A stretch of 64,000 nucleotides of DNA from Vogesella indigofera (GCF_028548395.1 NZ_JAQQLA010000004.1:310001-374000); one strand, 5' to 3'. Positions 6,896 to 20,908 are shown, counted from the first letter of the stretch. Notes: generated from the letters alone by a model not told the origin. A program made the numbers and translations.

Positions 6896-8229
6896 GCCGA
6901 GACTCCTTCAAGGTTGGCCGCAACCGGCTGGCCGGCCTTCTTCGCCAGATAGAACACCACCGACACGTAGCTCGCCAGCAGCACCGCGTAAAGCGCCAGG
7001 TACATCAGCAAGGTGGACAGGATCATGCCGCCGCCCACCGTGGAGGCCGCATCGGCGGTGCGCAGGATGCCGGTCACCAGCCACGGCTGGCGGCCGATCT
7101 CGGTCACGTACCAGCCGGCCAGCGTCGCCAGCCAGCCAGAGAAGGTCATCGCCACCAGCACGCGACTCAGCCACGGCGCCGGTTCACCACGGCGGCGCAG
7201 CTGCCACGCCGCCAGCCAGCTGGCCAGCAGCATCGCCACGCCCACCGCCACCATCACGCGGAAACTCCAGAACACCTTGGCCACCGGCGGATGGGCGCCG
7301 GCAAACTCGTTCAGACCGCGAATCTCGCCCTCCGGCTGGTGGGTGATGATCAGGCTGGCCAGCTTGGGAATGCCCAGCGCGTATCGGTTGGACTGCGTCG
7401 CCTCGTCCGGCAGCGCGAACAGCAGCAGCGGCGCACCGCGCTCGGTGTGCCACACGCCCTCGATCGCCGCCAGCTTGGCCGGCTGGTGGTGGAAGGTGTT
7501 CAGCCCGTGCGCATCACCGACAAGGATCTGCAGCGGGATCAGCATGGCGGCCAGGGTGACGCCGGTCTTCAGCGCATAGCGCACGCCGCCAGCGCGGTCG
7601 CCGCGCAGCCAGCGGTAGGCCGACACCCCGGCCACCAGGAAGGCCACCGTCAGGCCGGAGGCCAGCAGCATGTGCGTCAGGCGATACGGCATCGACGGGT
7701 TGAAGATCACCGCCAGCCAGCTTTGTACGTGTACCTTGCCGTCCACCACGCTGACGCCAGCCGGGGTCTGCATCCACGAGTTCAGCGCGATGATCCAGAA
7801 CGCCGACACCGTGGTGCCGAACGCCACCAGGAAGGTGGCCAGCGTGTGCACGCGGTTGCTCACCCGCGAGCGGCCGAACAACATCACGCCGAGGAAGGTG
7901 GCCTCCAGGAAGAACGCGGTCAGCACCTCGTAGGCCAGCAGCGGCCCGGCCACGTTGCCGACCTTCTGCATATAGCCCGGCCAGTTGGTGCCGAACTGGA
8001 AACTCATGGTGATGCCAGACACCACCCCCAGCGCGAAGGTCAGCGCGAAGATCTTGACCCAGAAGCCGTAGGCGTCCAGCCACGCCACGTCGCCGCTGCG
8101 GTCGAAGCGGGTCTTGAAGTACAGCAGCACCCAGCCCATGGCGATGCTGATGGTGGGAAACAGGATGTGGAAACTGATGTTGGCCGCAAACTGGATGCGC
8201 GCCAGCGTCAGCGGGTCGAAGCTGTCCAT
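6892..8229 (-). CDS. cydA: Cytochrome bd ubiquinol oxidase subunit I
   Basis: A 445-residue CydA of the short Q-loop class; the E. coli protein with a long loop is over 500. The N-terminal RIQFAANISFHILFP carries the haem b595 ligand histidine, and the diagnostic GRQPW motif is present (TEIGRQPWLVTGILRTA). It catalyses quinol oxidation and carries the haem groups. It lies two bases downstream of the GbsR/MarR-like regulator gene and overlaps cydB, so the three genes form one operon. The short loop is shared with cyanide-insensitive-type oxidases, so CioA is an alternative name. A 13-mer repeat copy occupies codons near the C-terminus (AANLEG). Confidence 0.95.
   Translation of the reverse strand: MDSFDPLTLARIQFAANISFHILFPTISIAMGWVLLYFKTRFDRSGDVAWLDAYGFWVKIFALTFALGVVSGITMSFQFGTNWPGYMQKVGNVAGPLLAYEVLTAFFLEATFLGVMLFGRSRVSNRVHTLATFLVAFGTTVSAFWIIALNSWMQTPAGVSVVDGKVHVQSWLAVIFNPSMPYRLTHMLLASGLTVAFLVAGVSAYRWLRGDRAGGVRYALKTGVTLAAMLIPLQILVGDAHGLNTFHHQPAKLAAIEGVWHTERGAPLLLFALPDEATQSNRYALGIPKLASLIITHQPEGEIRGLNEFAGAHPPVAKVFWSFRVMVAVGVAMLLASWLAAWQLRRRGEPAPWLSRVLVAMTFSGWLATLAGWYVTEIGRQPWLVTGILRTADAASTVGGGMILSTLLMYLALYAVLLASYVSVVFYLAKKAGQPVAANLEGVSA
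6910..6922 (-). repeat. Dispersed 13-mer, genic copy in cydA
   Basis: An exact copy near the 3' end of cydA, read as Ala-Ala-Asn-Leu. Confidence 0.85.
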
Positions 8230-8231
8230 GT

Positions 8232-8813
8232 TCAGGCCTCCGCGTCGGCATTACGGTTGCTGTCGCGGCCGGTCAGGCGGCCGATGCTCTGCGTGAACTG
8301 CAGCACCTTCTGCACCTGGCTGCCCAGCTTCATCAGCTTCTGCAGCGTGTCCACGTCCATGTCGCGGATGTCGGCGAACCACTTGGTCACCAGCTCGATC
8401 AGCTGGTACATCTCGTTCATGCGCGCCTGGGCGTGGCGCTCGGCGTCGCCGGACGGCGTTTCCATGATCGCGCCGCGCAGCATGGTCAGCGTCGGCTCCA
8501 CCTCGCGCTTCTGCCGCTCCTCGGCCAGGGTCTTGAAGATCGCCCACACGTCGTCCGGGGTGGAGAAGTACTCGCGGCGATCACCCGGCAGGTGCTGCAG
8601 CTTGACCAGCCGCCACGCCTGCAGCTCCTTCAGCGCCATGCTGGTATTGGAGCGCGAACAGCCGATGGCCTCGACGATGTCGTCGGCGTTGAGCGGTTTG
8701 TCGGAGACGTACAGCAAGGCGTAGATCTGGCCCACGGTGCGGTTGATGCCCCAGTGGCTGCCCATTTCGCCGAAATGCAGCACGAAGGATTGAATCAGGG
8801 GTGGCAGGTTCAT
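8232..8813 (-). CDS. GbsR/MarR-family transcriptional regulator of cydAB
   Basis: A 193-residue regulator with a MarR-type winged helix (about residues 25-85: DIVEAIGCSRSNTSMALKELQ) and a helical C-terminal dimerisation region. It is first gene of the operon with cydA and cydB. ATG 8813 is preceded by GGAA; the in-frame TTG at 8825 is possible but weak. A perfect 6-6-6 dyad (TTTCAG-N6-CTGAAA) lies between promoter and gene and is the natural candidate operator for autoregulation. Ligand unknown; a redox or respiratory-inhibitor signal would fit the context but is not shown by sequence. No cysteine cluster typical of an Fe-S sensor is seen. Confidence 0.85.
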   Translation of the reverse strand: MNLPPLIQSFVLHFGEMGSHWGINRTVGQIYALLYVSDKPLNADDIVEAIGCSRSNTSMALKELQAWRLVKLQHLPGDRREYFSTPDDVWAIFKTLAEERQKREVEPTLTMLRGAIMETPSGDAERHAQARMNEMYQLIELVTKWFADIRDMDVDTLQKLMKLGSQVQKVLQFTQSIGRLTGRDSNRNADAEA

Positions 8814-8826
8814 GTCGTTTTCCAAT

Positions 8827-8844
8827 TTTCAGTAATTTCTGAAA
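8827..8844. promoter_or_regulatory. Dyad operator TTTCAG-N6-CTGAAA upstream of the cyd operon
   Basis: A perfect 6-bp inverted repeat with a 6-base spacer lies just downstream of the predicted transcription start and upstream of the regulator start codon. This is an ideal site for repression by the encoded GbsR/MarR-like protein. Binding is inferred. Confidence 0.6.
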
Positions 8845-8846
8845 GT

Positions 8847-8885
8847 TTGATATGGATCATAGACGCTGGAAATAATGCTTGTCAA
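8847..8885 (-). promoter_or_regulatory. Sigma70 promoter of the cyd operon with overlapping FNR-type box
   Basis: On the minus strand there is TTGACA (8880-8885), an 18-base spacer and TATGAT (8856-8861). An FNR-type box, TTGATATGGATCAT on the plus strand (8847-8860), covers the -10 region. FNR bound there would block rather than activate transcription. Repression of cyd by FNR is known in E. coli. Confidence 0.72.
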
Positions 8886-8985
8886 ACCACACGCCAGCAC
8901 CATGCCGTGGCGGCCACCATTCATTGCTTCCGCAAGCCGGAACTAAGTCGCATACTGAAACGGATACGCACCGAGCGCGCCAGCC

Positions 8986-10857
<1,872 letters not shown>

Positions 10858-10918
10858 CGACACCGGCCACATCCCGTAAAATGGCTTGCCGCGCCCCGCC
10901 TGTCGGGGCGTTGCCTAT

Positions 10919-10931
10919 TGCGGCCAACCTT
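10919..10931 (+). repeat. Dispersed 13-mer, intergenic copy before mutS
   Basis: An exact copy 23 bases upstream of the mutS start codon. Confidence 0.85.
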
Positions 10932-10954
10932 TATTACCTCCGACGGACAGCCTG

Positions 10955-13498
10955 ATGACCACACCCCAGCACACGCCGATGATGCAGCAGTATCTCGCCC
11001 TGAAACGCGAACACGCCGACAAGCTGCTGTTCTACCGCATGGGCGACTTCTACGAGCTGTTCTACGATGACGCCGAGAAAGCATCGCGGCTGCTGGACAT
11101 CACCCTCACCGCGCGCGGCGCCAGCGGCGGCAACCCGATCCGCATGGCCGGCATCCCCTACCACGCCGCCGAGGGCTATCTGGCGCGGCTGGTGAAGATG
11201 GGCGAGTCGGTGGCCATCGCCGAGCAGATCGGCGACCCGGCGACCAGCAAGGGCCCGGTGGAGCGCAAGGTGGTGCGCATCGTCACCCCCGGCACCCTCA
11301 CCGACGCCGCGCTGCTGGACGACAAGCGCGACAACCTGGTGCTGGCCGTCAACCTGCACAAGGGCACGCTGGGGCTGGCGTGGCTGTCGCTGGCCAGCGG
11401 CGAATTCAAGGTGATGCAGACCGGCGTCGAGGAGCTGCACAGCGAGCTGGAGCGGCTGAAGCCGGCCGAGCTGGTGATCCCGGACGACACCGGCCTGGCG
11501 GTATTCGATAGCATCGCGATGCCGAAAAAGAAGCTGCCGCCGTGGCAGTTCGACGCCGAATCGTCGCAGCTGGCGCTGACCCGCCACTTCGGCACCCGCG
11601 ACCTGGCCGGCTTCGGTGCCGACACCCTGCCGGTGGCGGTCGGCGCCGCCGGCGCGCTGCTGGAGTACGTGAAGTCGACGCAGGGCGTGAACCCGGCGCA
11701 CATCGCGCAGCTGGCGGTGGAGGACGCCGGCGAGCTGATCCGCATGGACGCCGCCACCCGCCGCAACCTGGAACTGACCGAAACCATCCGCGGCGAGCCC
11801 TCGCCGACGCTGGCGTCGCTGCTGGACGGCTGCGCCACCAGCATGGGCAGCCGCCTGCTGCGCCACTGGCTGCACCACCCGATCCGCCACCACGACAAGC
11901 TGGCACGCCGCCTGCAGGCGGTGCGCGCGCTGCTTGCCCGCCACGACGACATCCACGCCCAGCTGCGCGAGGTGGCCGACATCGAACGCATCACCGCGCG
12001 CATCGCGCTGCGCTCGGCACGGCCGCGCGATCTCGCCGCGCTGCGCGATTCGTTGAACGCGCTCAGCGGCGCCAAAACGTTGGCCGCAAGCCTTGACGCG
12101 CCACTCTTGGCCAAGCTGGCGACGCTGCTGCCGGACGACTCGCCGGTGGAAAGCCTGTTGCGCGCCGCCATCCTGCCGGAGCCGGCCTCCTTCCTGCGTG
12201 ACGGCGGCGTGATCAACCACGGCCTCAATGCCGATCTCGACGAGCTGCGCGCGATCCAGAACGACTGCGGCGACTTCCTGCTGCAGCTGGAGGCGCGCGA
12301 GAAGGAGCGCACCGGCATCAGCACGCTGAAGGTGGAATTCAACCGCGTGCACGGTTTCTACATCGAGGTGTCGAAGGCGCAATCGGTGAACGTGCCGGAA
12401 GACTACCGCCGCCGCCAGACGCTGAAGAACGCCGAGCGCTACATCACGCCGGAGCTGAAAACCTTCGAGGACAAGGCGCTGTCGGCGCAGGACAAGTCGC
12501 TGGCGCTGGAAAAGCAGCTGTACGAGCTGGTGCTGGACCAACTGGCGCCGCACATCAGCGAGCTGAAGCTGATCGCGCAGGCGGTGGCCGGGCTGGACGT
12601 GCTGGCGGCGTTTGCCGAGCGCGCCGCCAACCACAACTACGTGGAGCCGCAGTTCGTGGCCGAGACGCGGCTGGACATCGTCGCCGGCCGCCACCCGGTG
12701 GTGGAGGCGGAAGTGGAGCGCTTCATCGCCAACGACACAAGGTTGGCCGCAGAACGCAAGCTGCTGCTGATCACCGGCCCGAACATGGGCGGTAAGTCCA
12801 CCTATATGCGCCAGAACGCGCTGATCACGCTGCTGGCGCACATCGGCAGCTTCGTGCCGGCCGACGCTGCCACCATCGGCCCCATCGACCGCATCTTCAC
12901 CCGCATCGGCGCCAGCGACGACCTGGCCGGCGGCCGCTCCACCTTCATGGTGGAGATGACCGAAACCGCCAACATCCTCAACAACGCGACCGACAAGTCG
13001 CTGGTACTGATGGACGAGGTTGGCCGCGGCACCTCCACCTTCGACGGCCTGGCGCTGGCGTGGGCGATCGCCAAGGCGCTGATCGAGAAGAACCGCGCCT
13101 ACACCCTGTTCGCCACCCACTACTTCGAGCTGACCAGCCTCGCCACCAGTTACAACACGGTGGCCAACGTGCACCTGTCGGCGGTGGAGCACAAGGACCG
13201 TATCGTGTTCCTGCACCACGTCGAGGACGGCCCGGCCAGCCAGAGCTACGGCCTGGCGGTGGCGCAGCTGGCCGGCGTGCCGCCGAAGGTGATCCGCGAG
13301 GCAAAACGCTATCTCACCGAGCTGGAAAATCAGTCCGCCGCCAACCAGCAGCCTGACCTGTTCAGCACGCCGCGCGTGGTGGAAGTGGAGGCCGAGCCGC
13401 ACCCGGCGCTGGAGCGGCTGCGCGATATCGACAGCGACAGCCTGACGCCGCGGCAGGCGCTGGAGCTGCTGTACGAATTGCAAAAAATGACAAAATAA
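10955..13498 (+). CDS. mutS: DNA mismatch repair protein MutS
   Basis: An 847-residue MutS, close to the usual length. The mismatch-reading FYELF motif is near the N-terminus ([10 protein letters not shown]). The ATPase P-loop GPNMGGKST is at residues 608-616 and Walker B is [18 protein letters not shown]. It recognises mismatches and loops and starts methyl- or nick-directed repair with MutL. The ATG at 10955 follows ACGGACAG; in-frame codons further upstream lack support. Two copies of the repeat family lie inside: one exact at 12739-12751 (TRLAAE) and one with a single mismatch at 12076-12088 (TLAAS). No clear terminator follows. Confidence 0.97.
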   Translation: MTTPQHTPMMQQYLALKREHADKLLFYRMGDFYELFYDDAEKASRLLDITLTARGASGGNPIRMAGIPYHAAEGYLARLVKMGESVAIAEQIGDPATSKGPVERKVVRIVTPGTLTDAALLDDKRDNLVLAVNLHKGTLGLAWLSLASGEFKVMQTGVEELHSELERLKPAELVIPDDTGLAVFDSIAMPKKKLPPWQFDAESSQLALTRHFGTRDLAGFGADTLPVAVGAAGALLEYVKSTQGVNPAHIAQLAVEDAGELIRMDAATRRNLELTETIRGEPSPTLASLLDGCATSMGSRLLRHWLHHPIRHHDKLARRLQAVRALLARHDDIHAQLREVADIERITARIALRSARPRDLAALRDSLNALSGAKTLAASLDAPLLAKLATLLPDDSPVESLLRAAILPEPASFLRDGGVINHGLNADLDELRAIQNDCGDFLLQLEAREKERTGISTLKVEFNRVHGFYIEVSKAQSVNVPEDYRRRQTLKNAERYITPELKTFEDKALSAQDKSLALEKQLYELVLDQLAPHISELKLIAQAVAGLDVLAAFAERAANHNYVEPQFVAETRLDIVAGRHPVVEAEVERFIANDTRLAAERKLLLITGPNMGGKSTYMRQNALITLLAHIGSFVPADAATIGPIDRIFTRIGASDDLAGGRSTFMVEMTETANILNNATDKSLVLMDEVGRGTSTFDGLALAWAIAKALIEKNRAYTLFATHYFELTSLATSYNTVANVHLSAVEHKDRIVFLHHVEDGPASQSYGLAVAQLAGVPPKVIREAKRYLTELENQSAANQQPDLFSTPRVVEVEAEPHPALERLRDIDSDSLTPRQALELLYELQKMTK
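12739..12751 (-). repeat. Dispersed 13-mer, genic copy in mutS
   Basis: An exact reverse copy, read as Arg-Leu-Ala-Ala. A one-mismatch copy is also present at 12076-12088. Confidence 0.85.
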
Positions 13499-13610
13499 AG
13501 ACAGGCGTTCTGCATACGGTTGCCTACAATACAAACACGAATCTGCCGCAAACACAGTGCAGACGAGTGAGCACCCGATCAATGCTGCCCCACTGGAGGA
13601 ACCCCATATC

Positions 13611-14042
13611 ATGCATGCAGAAGGTTACGCCGTTACATCCGCTCTGGCCCGCCTGTTCGGTACGGCCAACGGTGGCGAAGCCCTCCCTCTTTCAGGCATC
13701 CGCGAGCGCGCGATGCGGGAGTTGTCGCAATTCTCCGCCATTGTGCGTGAAGAGCTTGCCAGCCTGAATATTTCCATCCCACCGGCAATCAGCCTGGTCA
13801 GTTGTTCCGATTGCCAGCTCAGTCTGGAAAGCGAACACCCGCAGCGGGACCGCATTCTGGCGTGGCTGGACGGCAATGACCGTGTTGCCAAGTATTTCAA
13901 GGAAGTCGAAGTGTTGTTCGAGGTGGTACGCGCCACCGAAAACCTGGGTGTCACTTTTGCGGAGGACAGCTGTTTTCATATCGGCCTGACCAGCGCGGGT
14001 CCGATCGCCTACTTCCAGGACCACCAGTGCACGCCACAATAG
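13611..14042 (+). CDS. Conserved-looking hypothetical protein (143 aa)
   Basis: I do not recognise this protein. It is 143 residues, soluble, without signal peptide or membrane segment. It opens MHAEGYAVTSALARLFGTAN and has two close cysteines in SLVSCSDCQLSLE. The C-terminal half has an acidic/hydrophobic pattern (FKEVEVLFEVVRATENLG). The ATG at 13611 has an excellent GGAGGA at 13595-13600, so it is very likely translated. It stands alone between mutS and convergent aceK, with its own strong terminator. Base use is slightly less GC-rich than mutS. Confidence 0.75.
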   Translation: MHAEGYAVTSALARLFGTANGGEALPLSGIRERAMRELSQFSAIVREELASLNISIPPAISLVSCSDCQLSLESEHPQRDRILAWLDGNDRVAKYFKEVEVLFEVVRATENLGVTFAEDSCFHIGLTSAGPIAYFQDHQCTPQ

Positions 14043-14061
14043 GCACAGGGTCACCACCACA

Positions 14062-14089
14062 CCGGGAGCGCTGAACTCCCGGTTTTTTT
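14062..14089 (+). terminator. Terminator of the hypothetical gene
   Basis: Stem CCGGGAG/CTCCCGG with a 7-base loop and seven T residues. Confidence 0.9.
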
Positions 14090-14106
14090 ATGCCCGTCGC
14101 CGGCCG

Positions 14107-15888
14107 CTACGGCGCGCCGGCCCCCTGCCGCCGCGGCCGGACGGCGTAGCGATGGCAGAAGCGCAGCTCCACCGGGTAGGGATAGAAGTCCTCGATATGG
14201 CCGTCGCGGATGCGCTGCTGCTTGTACTGCCAGAAGCCGGCATCCAGCAGCTCGCGGTGGTACTGCAGGAACACCCGCCGCACCAGCGGATCGCCCAGCA
14301 GGAAGGTGCCGAACTCCTCCGGAAACACGTCGCCGCGCGCCACCGGGTACCACACCTCGCCGGACATCTCCATTTCCGGGTTCGGCGCCGGCGGAATGCG
14401 GCGGAAGTGGCAGTCGGTCATGTACTCGATTTCGTCGTAGTCGTAGAAGATCACTCTCCCGTAGCGCGTCACGCCGAAGTTCTTGAACAGCATGTCGCCG
14501 GGGAAGATGTTGGCCGCCGCCAGATCGCGGATCGCGTCGCCGTACTCGCGCACCACGCGCTCCTTTTCCGCCGTGTCGCTGTTCATCAGGTACAGGTTCA
14601 AGGGCTTCATGCGCCGCTCGATGTACAGGTGCTTGATCACCAGCGTGTCGTCGCCCTCCTCGATCGAGCTGGTGGCCAGCCGGCGCAGCTCGTCCAGCAG
14701 CTCGTCGCTGAAGCGCGCCTTGGGAAACGCCACGTTGGAAAACTCCAGGGTATCGGCCATGCGGCCAACCCGGTCGTGGCGCTTCACCAGCTGGTACTTG
14801 GCCTTCACCGTGGCGCGGTCCACTTCCTTGGGGCCGCCGAACACGTCCTTGATCAGCTTGAACACATAGGGGTAGGACGGCAGGGTGAACACCAGCATCA
14901 CCAGGCCGCGGATGCCCGGCGCCACGGTGAACTGGTCGTTGGAGTGCTGCAGGTGCTGCATGAAGTCGCGGTAGAAGGTGTTCTTGCCCTGCTTCTGCAG
15001 CCCGAGCATGGTGTACAGCTCGGCCTTGGTCTTGGTCGGCAGCATCGAGCGCAGGAACTGCACGTAGCCGGACGGCACCTCCATGTCGGCCATGAAGTAG
15101 GCACGGCTGAAGGAGAACAGCACGCCGATGCGCCACGGCTCCAGCAGCACGGTGTCCAGGTACAGACGGCCGTCGGCGTCGTGCAGCACCGGCAGCGCGA
15201 ACGGGTAGATCTGGCCGCCATTCACCACCTTGCCGAAGATGTAGGCGGTCTTGTTGCGGTAGAAGGCGCTGGAGAGCAGCTGGATCTGCAGGTTGGCCTC
15301 GGCCTGCGGCCAACGTTGCGCGAAGTATTCGTCCACTGCGCGGATCACCCAGGCCAGGTCGCGCGACAGGTTGGCGAACGGCCGCCGCCAGCCGAAGTCG
15401 GCCACGATCTGGCGCAGCGTGTGGCGCAGACCGCGCTGCTTGGGGTAGTAGCTGCGGTAGGACGGCGGATCGGACTCGATGTACTCGGTGGAGATCGCCG
15501 GGCGGATGAAGATGAAATCGTTGTTGAAGTAGTCGCGGTGCAGGATGCGGGTGAACACCGAGTTGAAGAAGGTCTCCGCCAGCTCCGGCTGCTTGTGGTT
15601 GGTCAAGAGGCCGATGAAGTACAGCTTGGCCTGCTGCCAGATTTCGTCGTCCAGCAGATCGGCGTGGAACTGGTGCTTCAGGCGCTGCACCGTCTCGTGC
15701 ACGCGCTCGTCGTAGAACTGGATGCGGTCGCGCACCAGCTTCTGCACCCCCTGCCACTCGGCCGCCTCGAACAGCTGCTTGGCCTGCTGGCTGGTGGCGC
15801 GAAACAGCCGGTAGTGGCGGTTGAAGCCATCCACCAGCGCCTGCGCAATCTCGCGCGCCACCGGGTTGTAGTATTCGGGAATCTGCAT
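14107..15888 (-). CDS. aceK: Isocitrate dehydrogenase kinase/phosphatase
   Basis: A 593-residue bifunctional AceK of normal length. The AceK ATP loop [12 protein letters not shown] is at about residues 323-334, and conserved segments such as [30 protein letters not shown] are present. It phosphorylates and dephosphorylates one serine of the dimeric isocitrate dehydrogenase and so controls carbon flow into the glyoxylate bypass. Its substrate, icd, lies about 4 kb away in this window with the target serine present. aceA and aceB are not in the window. A one-mismatch 13-mer copy is at 15305-15317. The start ATG at 15888 is clear, with GAGGTGCCACG upstream. Confidence 0.96.
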   Translation of the reverse strand: MQIPEYYNPVAREIAQALVDGFNRHYRLFRATSQQAKQLFEAAEWQGVQKLVRDRIQFYDERVHETVQRLKHQFHADLLDDEIWQQAKLYFIGLLTNHKQPELAETFFNSVFTRILHRDYFNNDFIFIRPAISTEYIESDPPSYRSYYPKQRGLRHTLRQIVADFGWRRPFANLSRDLAWVIRAVDEYFAQRWPQAEANLQIQLLSSAFYRNKTAYIFGKVVNGGQIYPFALPVLHDADGRLYLDTVLLEPWRIGVLFSFSRAYFMADMEVPSGYVQFLRSMLPTKTKAELYTMLGLQKQGKNTFYRDFMQHLQHSNDQFTVAPGIRGLVMLVFTLPSYPYVFKLIKDVFGGPKEVDRATVKAKYQLVKRHDRVGRMADTLEFSNVAFPKARFSDELLDELRRLATSSIEEGDDTLVIKHLYIERRMKPLNLYLMNSDTAEKERVVREYGDAIRDLAAANIFPGDMLFKNFGVTRYGRVIFYDYDEIEYMTDCHFRRIPPAPNPEMEMSGEVWYPVARGDVFPEEFGTFLLGDPLVRRVFLQYHRELLDAGFWQYKQQRIRDGHIEDFYPYPVELRFCHRYAVRPRRQGAGAP

Positions 15889-15942
15889 CGTGGCACCTCG
15901 GTTGCGCCTGCTGGCGAGCGGAGAGAGATGACTGCTGCGGTA

Positions 15943-16611
15943 TTACTTTTTCTTGGCGAAGCGGAAGCGCGGCGCTGGCGCGGCTGGCGCTGCCGCCGGC
16001 GCCCTGTCCTGCCTGGCTGGCGCCGGCGCGGCCGGTTTAGCATGCCGCGTGCGCGGCAGGTCGGCAAGCGACACCTCGATGCAGCGCAGCATGCCCGGCT
16101 GCAGCTCGTCCAGCCGCCACGGGCCGATGGCCACCCGCACCAAGCGCAGCGTCGGCAGGCCGACCTTGGCGGTCATGCGCCGCACCTGGCGGTTCTTGCC
16201 TTCGCTGATGATGATCTCCAGCCAGGTGTCCGGCACCGTCTTGCGAAAGCGCACCGGCGGCTTGCGCTCCCACAGTGCCGGCGGCTCCGGCAACACCCGC
16301 ACCTCGGCCGGCTGGGTAACGAAATCGCCGAGATCGACCCCGGCGCGCAACGCAGCCAGCTTGTCCTCGTCCGGCCGTCCTTCCACCTGCACCCAGTAGG
16401 TCTTCGGCAGTTTCCAGCGCGGGTCGCTGATGCGGTGCTGCAGCTCGCCGTCGCCGGTGAGCAGCAACAGGCCCTCGCTGTCGGTATCCAGCCGGCCGGC
16501 CGGGTAGATGCCGGGCTGGGCGACGCAGGACTTGAGCGTGGGATGCAAGGGGTGCTCGGAAAACTGGCAAATCACGCCGTAGGGCTTGTTGAGCAAGAAG
16601 AGTTGGGACAT
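15943..16611 (-). CDS. rluE: 23S rRNA pseudouridine synthase, RluE-like (RsuA family)
   Basis: A 222-residue pseudouridine synthase beginning MSQLFLLNKPYGVICQFS. The catalytic aspartate is in GRLDTDSEGLLLLT, and the KTYWVQVEG and EGKNRQVRRM blocks are typical of the RsuA/RluE group. There is no S4 domain, which favours RluE (U2457 of 23S rRNA) over RluB/RluF. The C-terminal ~40 residues form an Ala/Pro/Arg/Lys-rich tail likely to bind RNA non-specifically. The ATG at 16611 is preferred to the in-frame TTG at 16653. It probably shares a transcript with aceK downstream, with a gap of about 54 bases. Confidence 0.9.
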   Translation of the reverse strand: MSQLFLLNKPYGVICQFSEHPLHPTLKSCVAQPGIYPAGRLDTDSEGLLLLTGDGELQHRISDPRWKLPKTYWVQVEGRPDEDKLAALRAGVDLGDFVTQPAEVRVLPEPPALWERKPPVRFRKTVPDTWLEIIISEGKNRQVRRMTAKVGLPTLRLVRVAIGPWRLDELQPGMLRCIEVSLADLPRTRHAKPAAPAPARQDRAPAAAPAAPAPRFRFAKKK

Positions 16612-17076
16612 GTCCGCGCCGCCGGTATTAAGCAATGGCCCGGATGATAGCAAGGCTGGTCACCCGCAGTCACATGCGCATTGCCGCCGGCGGCTGCGGC
16701 CAACCTCGTGCCGTGCGCGGCAATTCAAACATTCGTTTTAGAAAACGGCGACACCATAGCAGATATAGCGCTTCGGAATAGGCGGCGCCCGGCGTAGCCG
16801 CGGCGCAACACAATTCACATTCGAACAAGCGTTCACCGGAAAAACGACACCAAAGTTCGAATGTGCGTCGAACAGCAGGGCGCGGACGGAGTATAATTCG
16901 CATCTGAAAAGTCGCCCGAGAGTCACCGGGCATCACCGTTCCGGGCGCCGCTGGCACCTGACGAACCAAGAGCCGGCCTTTCACAGCCTTTCCCCGCGTC
17001 GACACGGGTTGTCGTCCAGCACCGCAAGCCCCCGTGCCATCGTTAGTCGTCACAAAATAATCATGGAGATAGAGTA
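16612..17076. other. Intergenic control region between rluE and idh
   Basis: No gene is seen in these 465 bases. The region holds a 12-of-13 copy of the dispersed repeat (16695-16707), an 11-bp inverted repeat, and a TATAAT box at 16892-16897 with only a poor -35. A leader of about 170 nt to idh follows, containing GC-rich palindromes such as GCCCG/CGGGC that might fold. Confidence 0.6.
16816..16865. promoter_or_regulatory. 11-bp inverted repeat upstream of the idh promoter
   Basis: CACATTCGAAC at 16816-16826 and its perfect complement at 16855-16865 are separated by 28 bases and end a few bases before the expected -35 of idh. A related ACATTCG lies at 16729-16735. The arrangement looks like a pair of activator or repressor half-sites. 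The cognate regulator is unknown. Confidence 0.5.
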
Positions 17077-19314
<2,238 letters not shown>

Positions 19315-19363
19315 GCCGCAAGCAAAGGCAGCGCGGCCAGACCGCGCTGCCAGCACCCGACAA

Positions 19364-19390
19364 CGCCAGGGCCTAGCCCTGGCGTTTTTT
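19364..19390 (+). terminator. Terminator of idh
   Basis: A perfect 9-bp stem CGCCAGGGC/GCCCTGGCG with loop CTA, then six T residues. Confidence 0.92.
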
Positions 19391-19616
19391 CTTGCCGTTG
19401 ATGAGCGCTTGCGGTCGATCATGTTCCACCAAGCACGTGCTCGGCTACAATCAGCGGCGTGGCACAGCAGCAAACACCGATACCGCTGCGGCCAACCTTG
19501 AGCTAACAATAACAAACGGCCACCCTCGGTCACGCAGGGGGCGACAGCTCAAGGCGGCAACGCGGATTGCCACGACACAGCTCAACACAGATGGAGTCCA
19601 CAAAGGAGAGATATTG
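19391..19616. other. icd upstream region
   Basis: The region contains TACAAT at 19446-19451 as a possible -10 (no good -35) and an exact 13-mer repeat at 19487-19499. A strong AAAGGAGAG ribosome site sits directly before icd. Confidence 0.5.
19487..19499 (+). repeat. Dispersed 13-mer, intergenic copy in icd leader
   Basis: An exact copy between the putative icd -10 and the start codon. Confidence 0.85.
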
Positions 19617-20861
19617 ATGAGCGCATCCCATATCACGGTACCGGCCGACGGACAGAAAATCATCCCGGGCCAGCCGATTCCGAACCACCCGATCATCCCG
19701 TTCATCGAAGGCGACGGTATCGGCATCGACATCACCCCGGTGATGATCAAGGTGATCGATGCCGCGGTGGCCAAGGCCTACGGCGGCAGCAAGAAGATCC
19801 ACTGGATGGAAGTCTACGCCGGCGAGAAGTCGACCCGCCTGTACGGCCCCGACGAGTGGCTGCCGAAGGAAACCTTCGACGCGCTGAAGGAGTACGCGGT
19901 ATCGATCAAGGGCCCGATGACCACCCCGGTCGGCGGCGGCATCCGCTCGCTGAACGTGGCGCTGCGCCAGGAACTGGACCTGTACCAGTGCGTGCGCCCG
20001 GTGCAGTACTTCCAGGGCGTGCCCTCGCCGCTGAAGCACCCGGAACTGGTGAACATGGTGATCTTCCGCGAGAACACCGAGGACATCTACGCCGGCATCG
20101 AATGGGCGGCACAGTCCGAGGGCGCCAAGAAAATCATCAAGTTCCTGCAGGACGAGATGGGCGTGAAGAAGATGCGCTTCCCGGACAGCTCCGGCATCGG
20201 CATCAAGCCGGTATCCATCGAGGGCACCCAGCGCCTGGTGCGCGCCGCTATCCGCTACGCCGTGGACAACGACCGCCAGTCGGTGACCATCGTGCACAAG
20301 GGCAACATCATGAAGTTCACCGAAGGCCTGTTCCGTGATGTGGCTTACAAGCTGGCGCAGGACGAGTTCGGCGCCCAGCCGATCGATGGCGGCCCGTGGT
20401 GCCAGTTCAAGAACCCGAAAACCGGGCGCGACATCATCGTCAAGGACGCCATTGCCGATGCCTTCCTGCAGCAGATTCTGCTGCGCCCGGCCGAGTACGA
20501 CGTGGTGGCCACGCTGAACCTGAACGGCGACTACATCTCCGACGCGCTGGCGGCGCAGGTGGGCGGCATCGGCATCGCGCCGGGCGCCAACATCTCCGAT
20601 CAGTACGCCTGCTTCGAGGCCACCCATGGCACCGCACCGAAGTACGCCGGCCTCGACAAGGTGAACCCGGGCTCGCTGATCCTGTCCGCCGAGATGATGC
20701 TGCGCCACCTCGGCTGGAAGGAAGCCGCCGACCTGGTGATCAAGTCGATGGAGGCCGCCATTGCCGACAAGCAGGTGACCTACGACTTCGCCCGGCTGAT
20801 GGACGGTGCCACCGAGGTGTCGTGCTCCGCCTTCGGTGACGCAATGATCGCGCGCATGTAA
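19617..20861 (+). CDS. icd: NADP-dependent isocitrate dehydrogenase, dimeric type
   Basis: A 414-residue Icd of the E. coli kind. It has the GDGIGIDIT nucleotide/substrate region, and [13 protein letters not shown] carries the AceK phosphorylation serine (residue 111 here). It converts isocitrate to 2-oxoglutarate in the TCA cycle. Presence of the serine, with aceK nearby, implies reversible inactivation during growth on acetate or fatty acids. The monomeric isozyme upstream would escape this control. The start at 19617 is supported by AAAGGAGAG. A terminator and a palindromic repeat follow. Confidence 0.97.
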   Translation: MSASHITVPADGQKIIPGQPIPNHPIIPFIEGDGIGIDITPVMIKVIDAAVAKAYGGSKKIHWMEVYAGEKSTRLYGPDEWLPKETFDALKEYAVSIKGPMTTPVGGGIRSLNVALRQELDLYQCVRPVQYFQGVPSPLKHPELVNMVIFRENTEDIYAGIEWAAQSEGAKKIIKFLQDEMGVKKMRFPDSSGIGIKPVSIEGTQRLVRAAIRYAVDNDRQSVTIVHKGNIMKFTEGLFRDVAYKLAQDEFGAQPIDGGPWCQFKNPKTGRDIIVKDAIADAFLQQILLRPAEYDVVATLNLNGDYISDALAAQVGGIGIAPGANISDQYACFEATHGTAPKYAGLDKVNPGSLILSAEMMLRHLGWKEAADLVIKSMEAAIADKQVTYDFARLMDGATEVSCSAFGDAMIARM

Positions 20862-20882
20862 GCCTCGCCGCTCGTGCGACCC

Positions 20883-20904
20883 GGCCCGCCACGGCGGGCC
20901 TTTT
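20883..20904 (+). terminator. Terminator of icd
   Basis: Stem GGCCCGCC/GGCGGGCC with a 2-base loop and TTTT. Confidence 0.8.
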
Positions 20905-20908
20905 GCGT

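Noticed and set aside
10934..13612. 892-codon minus-strand frame opposite mutS
   Set aside because: Antisense shadow in GC-rich DNA. Composition is Arg/Gln/His-rich without domains; the mutS strand is certain.
16670..17053. Minus-strand frames in the rluE-idh gap
   Set aside because: They span the idh promoter region and inverted repeat and have no convincing start signal or family pattern.
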